From Bacteroidales bacterium (GTDB lineage Bacteria; Bacteroidota; Bacteroidia; Bacteroidales; WCHB1-69), in contig JAFZZK010000013.1 of NCBI GenBank assembly GCA_017615795.1, positions 62,001-126,000 of the forward strand: a stretch of DNA of 64,000 nt, read 5' to 3'. Numbering within the stretch: the first letter of the stretch is position 1; each line of letters begins with the position of its first letter. The notes under the pieces were generated by a model. It worked only from the letters and a program-made list of their open reading frames with translations, searched no databases and had not been told where the DNA came from. Made by a program: the position numbers and the translations under genes. Below, in pieces: positions 1-7,024 of this stretch.

Positions 1-99
1 TTCAACCTCGCTTATTCTCACAGGCGTTGACACGCTTTGCGCCGTTGCGGCAATAATCGCTCCGCAAAGCATTAAAAAAAATATGATTGTCCTTTTCAT
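1..99 (-). CDS. Secreted protein, N-terminal fragment only
   Basis: Only the first 33 codons lie in the window; the rest is beyond base 1. The ATG is at 97-99 on the minus strand. The peptide starts MKRTIIFFLMLCGAIIAATA and then reads QSVSTPVRISEVE. This is a basic N-terminus, a hydrophobic core and an A-x-A-Q cut site, a typical Sec signal peptide. The mature protein cannot be identified. It is divergent from the DUF4159 gene at 249. Confidence 0.6.
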   Translation of the reverse strand, partial: MKRTIIFFLMLCGAIIAATAQSVSTPVRISEVE

Positions 100-212
100 G
101 ATCTCGAAAACCCTTTGTCCGTGTCGGGCGCAACCTTTTATGGAATAGTTAGTATAACAACAAATTCTGGTGTTTTATTATTCACGATGTTTTTTTGTTT
201 GATTTCTTTTTG

Positions 213-220
213 TATTTTTG
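213..220 (+). promoter_or_regulatory. Bacteroidota -7 promoter element
   Basis: TATTTTTG matches the TAnnTTTG -7 consensus of the Bacteroidota primary sigma factor. It lies 28 bases before the DUF4159 start codon. No TTTG is found 19-21 bases upstream, so the -33 box is poor or absent. Confidence 0.55.
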
Positions 221-248
221 CGCCTCATAAAAAGTTTTTGTGTCTTTC

Positions 249-893
249 ATGAAGAAACTCATCATACTTTTCCTGCTCTCATTATTTGTTGCCCCTCTTG
301 GTGCGCAACAGATTGCCTTGCTGAAGTACAATGGTGGGGGCGACTGGTATGCCAACCCCACCTCGTTGCCTAATCTCATCAAGTTCTGCAACAGTAACTT
401 GGGTATGTCATTGGAGACGAAACCCGCCACTGTCGAGGTGGGCAGCGCGGACATCTTCCAGTATCCTTTTGTCCACATGACGGGCCATGGCAACGTGCTT
501 TTCACTGAAGCCGAGGCATATAACCTTCGCATGTACCTGATTTCCGGCGGTTTTCTGCACGCCGACGACAACTACGGCATGAACACCTACATCCGCAGGG
601 AGATAAAGAAAGTGTTTCCGGAATTGGAGCTGGTGGAGTTGCCCTTCAACCATCCCATCTTTCATCAGAAATACAACTTCCCAAACGGCTTGCCAAAGAT
701 TCATGAACACGACAACAAGCCGCCGCAAGCGTTCGCATTGTTCTATGAGGGACGTATGGTGTTTCTCTTCACCTATGAGTGCGACCTCGGTGACGGTTGG
801 GAGGATTATGTTGTACACAAGGACTCGGAAGCCACGCGCACCAAGGCATTGCAGATGGGGGCAAACATCTTGCAGTATGTGTTTACCAATTAG
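249..893 (+). CDS. DUF4159 domain-containing secreted protein
   Basis: A 214-residue protein with a Sec signal peptide (MKKLIILFLLSLFVAPLGAQ) followed by one DUF4159 domain. The family hallmarks are visible: GGGGDWYANPTSLPNL near the start, FVHMTGHG, GGFLHADDNYGMN in the middle and NHPIFHQKYNFPNGLP afterwards. DUF4159 proteins resemble the ThuA/glutamine-amidotransferase-like fold, and their function is not established. An upstream GTG at 240 is in frame, but the ATG at 249 puts the signal peptide at the N-terminus, so I prefer it. A -7 box lies 28 bases upstream. The GH16 gene follows 124 bases downstream on the same strand. Confidence 0.85.
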   Translation: MKKLIILFLLSLFVAPLGAQQIALLKYNGGGDWYANPTSLPNLIKFCNSNLGMSLETKPATVEVGSADIFQYPFVHMTGHGNVLFTEAEAYNLRMYLISGGFLHADDNYGMNTYIRREIKKVFPELELVELPFNHPIFHQKYNFPNGLPKIHEHDNKPPQAFALFYEGRMVFLFTYECDLGDGWEDYVVHKDSEATRTKALQMGANILQYVFTN

Positions 894-1017
894 GGCCAAG
901 AAGATAGAGTAGAAACATGTGCAACAGGAAGCACAACCCCATGCGGAAGGGACAAAGTCGTTGACAGACTCGATCTGTCCAAACATCAAAAGGAAAAATA
1001 TTCTGAAAAATTTGAAA

Positions 1018-1827
1018 ATGTCTAAATTGTCCATGTTATCCTGCTTGTTCGTCCTGATTATGATAGGACAGAGCATGGCGCAACCATCCGACAGCACCCG
1101 TTGGAAACTGGATTGGGAAGATGATTTTTCCTTTTTAGACGAATCGCGTTGGTCTGTATTGAATTATGCCGCACATGGTAAAGAACTGCAACTCTATATG
1201 GCTGATAATGTGTGGGCTGAAGACGGGAACCTTGTGATTCGTCTGAATAACCGTCCAGTGGAATGCCTTCCCGAAAAAAATTGGGTTGCTGTGAATTCCT
1301 GTGAGCTTTGCAAACAGGGTGTTTATCCCTATTCTTCAGGATGGGTAGAGACGAAAAAATCATATTATCGGAAATATGGTTATATAGAGGCGCGTATCAA
1401 GTGCCCTTATAGAAGAGGTCTTTGGCCCGCATTTTGGACATTCATCGGAATGGGAATCCCCGATGCAAGCAATTATGCCGAGATAGATATTTTTGAGTTA
1501 TATGGACACAAGCGTCCCAATCATGTTGAGACGAATATCCATTTGGTGTATGAACCGGGTACCTTTACAAAGAATCTACAGGAGCACAACCTCAAGAAGT
1601 TCTCATACGTAAATTGGCACACGTATGCCATTGAATGGGATAGCACTAAAATTGTTTGGTATATCGACAATCAACCTATAAGGACAACCTATAATCATGG
1701 AGTGGTGGATCCCGTACGCATCATTTTTAATATGGCGGTGCAGACCAAGCGGCGACTCCAACCCCGAAAGAAGTCCTATTTTGAAGAGAAGATGTACGTG
1801 GACTATATTCGAGTGTATAAATTGTAG
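1018..1827 (+). CDS. Glycoside hydrolase family 16 protein
   Basis: A 269-residue secreted beta-jelly-roll glycosidase, a laminarinase/beta-glucanase type by fold. The N-terminus MSKLSMLSCLFVLIMIGQSMAQ is a signal peptide. The catalytic signature E-x-D-x-x-E is intact as EIDIFE, with nucleophile E155, D157 and acid/base E160. It is preceded by GLWPAFWTF and followed by HTYAIEWDSTKIVWYIDNQP, both typical of GH16. The length fits a single catalytic domain with no binding module and no type IX sorting domain. The frame is open back to 919, but only the ATG at 1018 gives a signal peptide. The substrate (beta-1,3- or mixed-linkage glucan, or an algal galactan) cannot be read from the sequence. Confidence 0.88.
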   Translation: MSKLSMLSCLFVLIMIGQSMAQPSDSTRWKLDWEDDFSFLDESRWSVLNYAAHGKELQLYMADNVWAEDGNLVIRLNNRPVECLPEKNWVAVNSCELCKQGVYPYSSGWVETKKSYYRKYGYIEARIKCPYRRGLWPAFWTFIGMGIPDASNYAEIDIFELYGHKRPNHVETNIHLVYEPGTFTKNLQEHNLKKFSYVNWHTYAIEWDSTKIVWYIDNQPIRTTYNHGVVDPVRIIFNMAVQTKRRLQPRKKSYFEEKMYVDYIRVYKL

Positions 1828-1878
1828 GGCCATTGTATGTTCTTGAGAATATGCGGCCTTGGATAATAGAAGGGTTTA

Positions 1879-2937
1879 TTATGGCCTGATGGCCGACACG
1901 ATGGTTCGTGCCGTATGCCCGTCGCCGTACAGGTCATCGACAAAGAGGGGCGGCATGTTGAGGAAGATTTGCACGGAGTTGACGATGTCGACGTGGTTGT
2001 GGCCGAGCAAATGGTTGTAGCCGCGGGCGCAGAGTTCCATCCACTCGGTCTCCTTTCTCAAGGTGAGGCAATATTTGTGGGCGAAATAGGCCTCTTTTTG
2101 CAGACCTCCGCTATCGGTGAGCACCAATGTGCAGTGGCTTAGCAGGTAAAGCATTTCCAAGTATCCCACCGGCTCGATAAAGTTGATGGGCGAGCGGGCG
2201 ATGGGGTAGCCGATTTCCAGCATTTTGTTACGGGTGCGCGGGTGCAGCGGCAGTACCACGGGAACGTATTGCGTGGTCATCTCCAAAGCCAACAGGAGCT
2301 CCTTGAGGATGTCGGGATGGTCGGTGTTTTCGGCGCGGTGAAGGGTGCAGAGCGCGAAACGGTCGGGTAGGGTGGTGGCGGGATGCTTGGCCAGGGGCAT
2401 GAAGTGCAGTGCGGCATCTTTCATCACATCGCCGGTGCGCACAATGCGGTCGGGATTGATACCCTCCGCGATGAGGTTGGCCACGGCGGTCTCGGTGGGT
2501 GCGAAGAGCAGGTCGGAGCGCTTGTCCGTCTCGATGCGGTTGTACTCTTCGCGCATCATGGGGTTGAAGGAGCGGAGGCCGGCCTCCACGTGGCAGAGGC
2601 GCACCCCGCTGCCGTGGGCTGCCAACGCCCCGGCGAGCGTGGAGTCTGTGTCACCGTACACCAGCACATAGTCGGGCTTTTCCTGCCCGATAAGGATTGT
2701 GAGTTGTCGCTGCATTTGCGCCACCATCTCCTCATGCGGGAGGGAGTGGATGCCGAGGTTGTGGTCAGGAGCGCGCAGGCCCATCTCCTCGAAGAAGAGC
2801 TGCGACATGTTGGCATCGAAATGCTGCCCCGTGTGGATTAGCACCTCCTCAACGCCCTCCGTGCGGTCGATTTCCGCGCTGACCATGGCGGCCTTTACAA
2901 ACTGGGGGCGAGCTCCAATGACACTCAAAATCTTCAT
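1879..2937 (-). CDS. wecB: Non-hydrolysing UDP-N-acetylglucosamine 2-epimerase
   Basis: A 352-residue enzyme that interconverts UDP-GlcNAc and UDP-ManNAc, supplying sugars for surface polysaccharide. Residues matching the known catalytic set are present: D96 in YGDTDSTLAG, E118 in CHVEAGLRS, E131 in REEYNRIETD and H200 in CTLHRAEN. GARPQFVKAA at the N-terminus and TDSGGLQKEA near the C-terminus bind the UDP-sugar. The TDSGGLQKEAYF and RKETEWMELC segments are closer to WbpI-like epimerases, so the true substrate may be a modified UDP-HexNAc. The start is the ATG at 2937; an in-frame TTG lies six bases upstream. It begins 12 bases after the fusion gene at 2950-4248 and is probably co-transcribed. 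Confidence 0.88.
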   Translation of the reverse strand: MKILSVIGARPQFVKAAMVSAEIDRTEGVEEVLIHTGQHFDANMSQLFFEEMGLRAPDHNLGIHSLPHEEMVAQMQRQLTILIGQEKPDYVLVYGDTDSTLAGALAAHGSGVRLCHVEAGLRSFNPMMREEYNRIETDKRSDLLFAPTETAVANLIAEGINPDRIVRTGDVMKDAALHFMPLAKHPATTLPDRFALCTLHRAENTDHPDILKELLLALEMTTQYVPVVLPLHPRTRNKMLEIGYPIARSPINFIEPVGYLEMLYLLSHCTLVLTDSGGLQKEAYFAHKYCLTLRKETEWMELCARGYNHLLGHNHVDIVNSVQIFLNMPPLFVDDLYGDGHTARTIVSAIRP

Positions 2938-2949
2938 TTTCAATAGTTT

Positions 2950-4248
2950 TTAGTATCTCACTTTGTCGTCTTTTGTGGCCCAGAGGTGATAGGCGCGCAG
3001 GGATTCCTTGTGCAGGATTTGGCGGAAGGGGATGGAACGTTCGGATATGGGGATGGCGAGCTCGTCGTAGATGAAGGAGTCATCGAAGCCTACGTCATCG
3101 GAGTCGTAACGCGTGCCGGCGTAAAAGACGCGGGATATGCCGGCCCAATAGATGGAGCTGAGGCACATGGGACAAGGTTCGCAGGAGGCGTAGAGTGTGG
3201 CACCGATGAGTTGGAAAGTGCCTAATTTGGCGCATGCTTCGCGGATGGCAGTCACCTCCGCATGGGCAGTGGGGTCGTTGTTGGGCACCACCCTGTTGCC
3301 GGAGGCGGCCACGACCTCCCCATCCTTGACGATCACCGCCCCGAAGGGACCTCCGCCCTCCGCGATGTTGCGCTCGGAGACCTCTATGGCCATGCGCATG
3401 TACTTGTAGTCGTCCTCCGTGACGGGTGTCTCCCGGTTTCTGACGGAGGAGGAACGATCCAGTCGGGAAAGTTTTGGAAGATAGGCATCCCCGCATGCGG
3501 TCTTGCAGGGCATGTTGGTGTCCTCGTCTGCAGTTGCTTTATTTTCATGTTTTTTCAGAATCTGGACAATGTTGTTATAGCCCACAATTTTGAGGTCGTT
3601 GGGATAGGTGACCTTGAAGTTGACGGCTTCTCCAATGACGATATGGATAGGGATGTCGGGATGGAAGTGTTTCACGAGGCCGCTTTCGTCGGTGGGGGTG
3701 ATGCCGCCCTTTTGCCATAGCTTTGTGAAGCAGTCGAAAAGCAAATTGGCGCGGAAGGCTTGCGGGGTCTGGGCATAGAAGACACGGCTTCGGTTGAATG
3801 TCTCTAAAAGTGTTCTTTCATTGTCGCCTCGTAGCACGGTGTCGATGGCGGGCATTGCGGTGACGGCGGCCTCGCCAGTGGACAAGGCTTGCAGCAGATC
3901 GTCGATGATGCGTGGGGTGATGCCCGGGCGTGCCGCATCGTGCAATAGCAGGTTGTCGCCGGGTCTGTCGGCGAATAGCTGCACCGCGTTCCACGAGGAT
4001 TGGAAACGCTCGGTGCCGCCAACCACGAATCGGGTGATCTTGGCAAATTGCGTTTTCAGTCTCTGGGTGATGGCACTGGGGCAGTCTTCAGGAATGACGA
4101 CGATAATCTCGTCAATGCCAGGATGCTGTTGGAATGTGGCGATGGAGTATTCAACCAGCATGTGCCCGTCGATTTCAACGAACTGTTTGGGGATTTCCCC
4201 GCCGACGCGGAGGCCTTTGCCCGCCGCCATTATGATTGCTATGTTCAT
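2950..4248 (-). CDS. IspD cytidylyltransferase-guanine deaminase fusion
   Basis: One uninterrupted frame of 432 residues encodes two unrelated enzymes. Residues 1-230 are IspD (MEP cytidylyltransferase of isoprenoid synthesis): AAGKGLR at 8-14, PKQ at 20-22, HDAARP at 103-108, R153, PTDES at 185-189 and NFKVT at 210-214. Residues 278-432 are a GuaD-type guanine deaminase: zinc ligands H329, C359 and C362, catalytic E331, and DDVGFDDSFIYDE at 385-397, a stretch typical of GuaD rather than tRNA deaminase TadA. The 47-residue linker looks poorly conserved, and its coding DNA contains an 8-base inverted repeat (3413-3420/3443-3450). It could be a true bifunctional protein or two genes joined by loss of a stop codon. 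An internal start, for example M246, is possible. Confidence 0.8.
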   Translation of the reverse strand: MNIAIIMAAGKGLRVGGEIPKQFVEIDGHMLVEYSIATFQQHPGIDEIIVVIPEDCPSAITQRLKTQFAKITRFVVGGTERFQSSWNAVQLFADRPGDNLLLHDAARPGITPRIIDDLLQALSTGEAAVTAMPAIDTVLRGDNERTLLETFNRSRVFYAQTPQAFRANLLFDCFTKLWQKGGITPTDESGLVKHFHPDIPIHIVIGEAVNFKVTYPNDLKIVGYNNIVQILKKHENKATADEDTNMPCKTACGDAYLPKLSRLDRSSSVRNRETPVTEDDYKYMRMAIEVSERNIAEGGGPFGAVIVKDGEVVAASGNRVVPNNDPTAHAEVTAIREACAKLGTFQLIGATLYASCEPCPMCLSSIYWAGISRVFYAGTRYDSDDVGFDDSFIYDELAIPISERSIPFRQILHKESLRAYHLWATKDDKVRY

Positions 4249-4287
4249 GGGATTCTTATTTTCTGTGCGACTTTCTTATAGAGTTGG

Positions 4288-4295
4288 CAAAAGTA
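4288..4295 (-). promoter_or_regulatory. -7 element for the ispD-guaD/wecB unit
   Basis: On the minus strand this reads TACTTTTG, a TAnnTTTG match 39 bases before the start codon at 4248. No clear -33 box is seen. It lies just downstream of the feoAB terminator, as expected for a new transcription unit. Confidence 0.5.
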
Positions 4296-4311
4296 CAAAA
4301 ATATCTTCTTG

Positions 4312-4339
4312 AAAAAACAGGGCGCCATTGCTGGCGCCC
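4312..4339 (-). terminator. Rho-independent terminator of feoAB
   Basis: A perfect 8-bp stem (GGGCGCCA/TGGCGCCC, 4-base loop) is followed on the minus strand by a run of six T. It sits about 60 bases downstream of the feoAB stop codon. Confidence 0.8.
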
Positions 4340-4401
4340 ACAACCAAAACTTGAAAAAAATATAATATAAAACAACAACTTATTCTGTCAATGTGTTTCC
4401 A

Positions 4402-6876
4402 TCAGAACAACAATCCAATGGTGTGGATGAGAAACGCGGCCAACCAGGCTACGCTTGTGTTGTAGAATATGGAGAAGATGCCCCATTTGCGCCCGCCTTC
4501 GCGGAATACTGCCGACAATGCAGCCACACAGGGGAAATAGAGCAGGATGAAGATCATGTAGCCGTACGCCACCAATGGGGTGAAGACAGGCTGTCCCGCA
4601 TATTCACCATCTTTCCAGGTCTGTACTTTCAAACTGGCTTGCAGCGGCTTGGAGTTCTCGTCGGCATCCATGTCAGCGTGATACAAGACCCCCATGGAAG
4701 AGACCACGATCTCCTTGGCGGCCACACCTGTGAGCAGCGAGACGCTCATCTTCCAGTCGAAGCCCAACGGACGGAACACTGGCGCGATGAACTTGCCTAT
4801 GCGGGCAATGTAGGAGTTCTCCGTCTGGCAGGCTGTGCGGTCAAGTTCCAAGGTCTTTAGCTGTAACTCTTTCACGGCGGGCGACAATGTCTGGTCGGCC
4901 TCCATCTGCTCAATCAGGGTTGTGTAGCGGTCGATTTCGGGACTGTGCTGCGGGAAGTATTCCAATGCCCAAATGATGATGGTGGCCAATAAAATCACAG
5001 TGCCCATCTTCTTGATATACTGTACGCTCTTGTCCCACATGTGAATCAGGGCATTGCGCAGTGTCGGAATGCGGTAGGGCGGCAACTCCATGACAAATTG
5101 GTCGCTTACGCCTTTGAAGGATATCTTCTTGACTATTAAGGATGTGATGATGGCAAACACAATGCCCAGCATGTAAATGCTCATGAGCACCAAGCCCTGA
5201 TGCTTGTCAAAGAAAGCCGATATCAGGAGCATATAGACCGGTATGCGGGCAGAGCAGGACATGAAGGGTACCGTGATGATGGTAAGGATGCGGTCCTTGC
5301 GGTTCTCCAAGGTTCGCGTGGCCATGATGGCTGGCACGCTGCAGCCGAATCCTATGATGTAGGGAATGAACGACTTGCCGTGCAATCCCATCTTGTGCAT
5401 GAGCTTGTCCATGAGGAATGCGGCGCGAGCCATGTAGCCTGTGTCTTCCAAAATGGAGATAAAGAAAAAGAGTATCAGGATGTTTGGCAGGAAGGAAAAG
5501 ACGCTGCCCACACCTGCGATGATGCCATCGACGATGAGTGCCTTGAAGATGCCATCGGGCATAAACTTATTGCACACACCGCCAAGCCAGCCGAAGAACA
5601 TTTCCAACCACTCTTGCGGGTAGGCACCCAGCGTGAAGGTCGTCTGGAACATCAGCCAGAGGAAGAATATCAGTATGGGAAATCCTAACCATTTGTTGGT
5701 TAATAGATTGTCGATGGTGTAGGCGCGCTGCTTGCCGCGGTCTTTGCCGATAGTGTAGGTCTCTTGCAGGGCACCGCGGATAAATCCGTACTTGGCACCG
5801 GAGATGACAGTCGCGGAATCCTCTTTGTACTTGCGCTCCAAAATGGCGCGCTGCTCAGTGGCTACTTTGCGAATGTTCTCCGTGTTTTGCAATTTGGATA
5901 CATCTTCAACGGTCACCTTGTCGTTTTCCAACATCTTGATGGCCAAGTAGCGTGCCGGGAATTCGCTGCTCAACGTGTTGTCCTTCTTTACCTCCGCCTT
6001 CACAAGGTCGATGCTCTTTTCCAAATCGGCGCCGTAGTTGATATGGATGTGCTTGGTGACGCCGCTGAGGTTCTCGTAGACATCAATGATGCTGTCAAGC
6101 ACCTTGTCGATGCCCGTGCCTTTGGAGGATATGGTGGGAATGATGGGGAATCCGAACATCGTGCTGAGTGCTTCGATGTCGAGTTTGTCTCCATTCTTTT
6201 CAAGTTCATCGTACATGTTGAGTCCCATGACCATGGGTACGTTCATGTCGATGAGCTGGGTGGTGAGGAAAAGATTGCGTTCGAGATTGGAGGCATCCAC
6301 GATGTTGAGCACCACGTCGGGATGGTTGTCGAAGATGTATCGGCGGACGTAAAGTTCCTCGGGGGTGTATTCTGTGAGGGAGTATGTGCCGGGCAGGTCG
6401 ACGAAATTGAAGGTGTAGCCCCGGTGTTTGAAGACGCCGAGCTTGGAATCCACGGTGACGCCGCTGTAGTTGCCCACTTTTTCGCGCATGCCGGTGGCGT
6501 GGTTGAAAAAGGAGGTCTTGCCGCAGTTGGGGTTGCCGACCAGAGCCACGGTGATGGTCTTGGCTGTTTCGCCCATGATGCGTTCGACATCTTCAGTCAA
6601 CGTTCCGTTGAAGGTGTACTGCTGCGCGACCTCCTCGGTCATGGGCACCACCTCTATATGTTGCGCTTCGATACGGCGGAGGGAGACGTGTCCCTGCATG
6701 ATCTCATACTCTATGGGGTCAAGCAACGGGGCGTTCTTTACCACGCGCACTTTTTCGCCCCTGACAAAACCAAGTTCCATCAGGCGGTGACGGAAACCAC
6801 CATGACCGCTGAGCCTCACGATGATGCAATGGCTACCTGTGGTCATTTCCGATAATTTCACTGTTTTGACTTCCAT
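4402..6876 (-). CDS. feoB: FeoA-FeoB fusion ferrous iron transporter
   Basis: An 824-residue inner-membrane Fe(II) importer. Residues 1-80 form a FeoA SH3-like domain. Residues 108-270 are the FeoB G domain, with G1 GNPNCGKT at 114-121, the G3-like DLPGTYSLTEYTPEE and G4-like NMYD. The rest is the transmembrane Gate/Core region with Cys-containing helices (GFGCSVPAIMATRTLENRKDRILT and FMSCSARIPVY). FeoA fused to the N-terminus of FeoB is a known Bacteroidota arrangement. The upstream 148 bases hold only a weak TTCCTTTG candidate -7 box at 6906-6913; I could not identify a Fur site. A strong terminator follows at 4312-4339, so the gene appears monocistronic. Confidence 0.95.
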   Translation of the reverse strand: MEVKTVKLSEMTTGSHCIIVRLSGHGGFRHRLMELGFVRGEKVRVVKNAPLLDPIEYEIMQGHVSLRRIEAQHIEVVPMTEEVAQQYTFNGTLTEDVERIMGETAKTITVALVGNPNCGKTSFFNHATGMREKVGNYSGVTVDSKLGVFKHRGYTFNFVDLPGTYSLTEYTPEELYVRRYIFDNHPDVVLNIVDASNLERNLFLTTQLIDMNVPMVMGLNMYDELEKNGDKLDIEALSTMFGFPIIPTISSKGTGIDKVLDSIIDVYENLSGVTKHIHINYGADLEKSIDLVKAEVKKDNTLSSEFPARYLAIKMLENDKVTVEDVSKLQNTENIRKVATEQRAILERKYKEDSATVISGAKYGFIRGALQETYTIGKDRGKQRAYTIDNLLTNKWLGFPILIFFLWLMFQTTFTLGAYPQEWLEMFFGWLGGVCNKFMPDGIFKALIVDGIIAGVGSVFSFLPNILILFFFISILEDTGYMARAAFLMDKLMHKMGLHGKSFIPYIIGFGCSVPAIMATRTLENRKDRILTIITVPFMSCSARIPVYMLLISAFFDKHQGLVLMSIYMLGIVFAIITSLIVKKISFKGVSDQFVMELPPYRIPTLRNALIHMWDKSVQYIKKMGTVILLATIIIWALEYFPQHSPEIDRYTTLIEQMEADQTLSPAVKELQLKTLELDRTACQTENSYIARIGKFIAPVFRPLGFDWKMSVSLLTGVAAKEIVVSSMGVLYHADMDADENSKPLQASLKVQTWKDGEYAGQPVFTPLVAYGYMIFILLYFPCVAALSAVFREGGRKWGIFSIFYNTSVAWLAAFLIHTIGLLF

Positions 6877-7024
6877 AGTTTTTCTTGCATCTTATAAAAA
6901 GTGTGCAAAGGAACAAAAACACAACAATATGGGGCATCCCCATTTTTGGGGATAATTGTTGGCTTTGGGTAATAAAATATGGGATGGAGAGCCCGGTGTT
7001 GTAATGGTGAAAGTATGAGCGGCC

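Noticed and set aside
3095..3496. Separate guanine deaminase gene in another frame
   Set aside because: The 133-codon frame there is a shadow; the deaminase motifs lie in the same frame as IspD.
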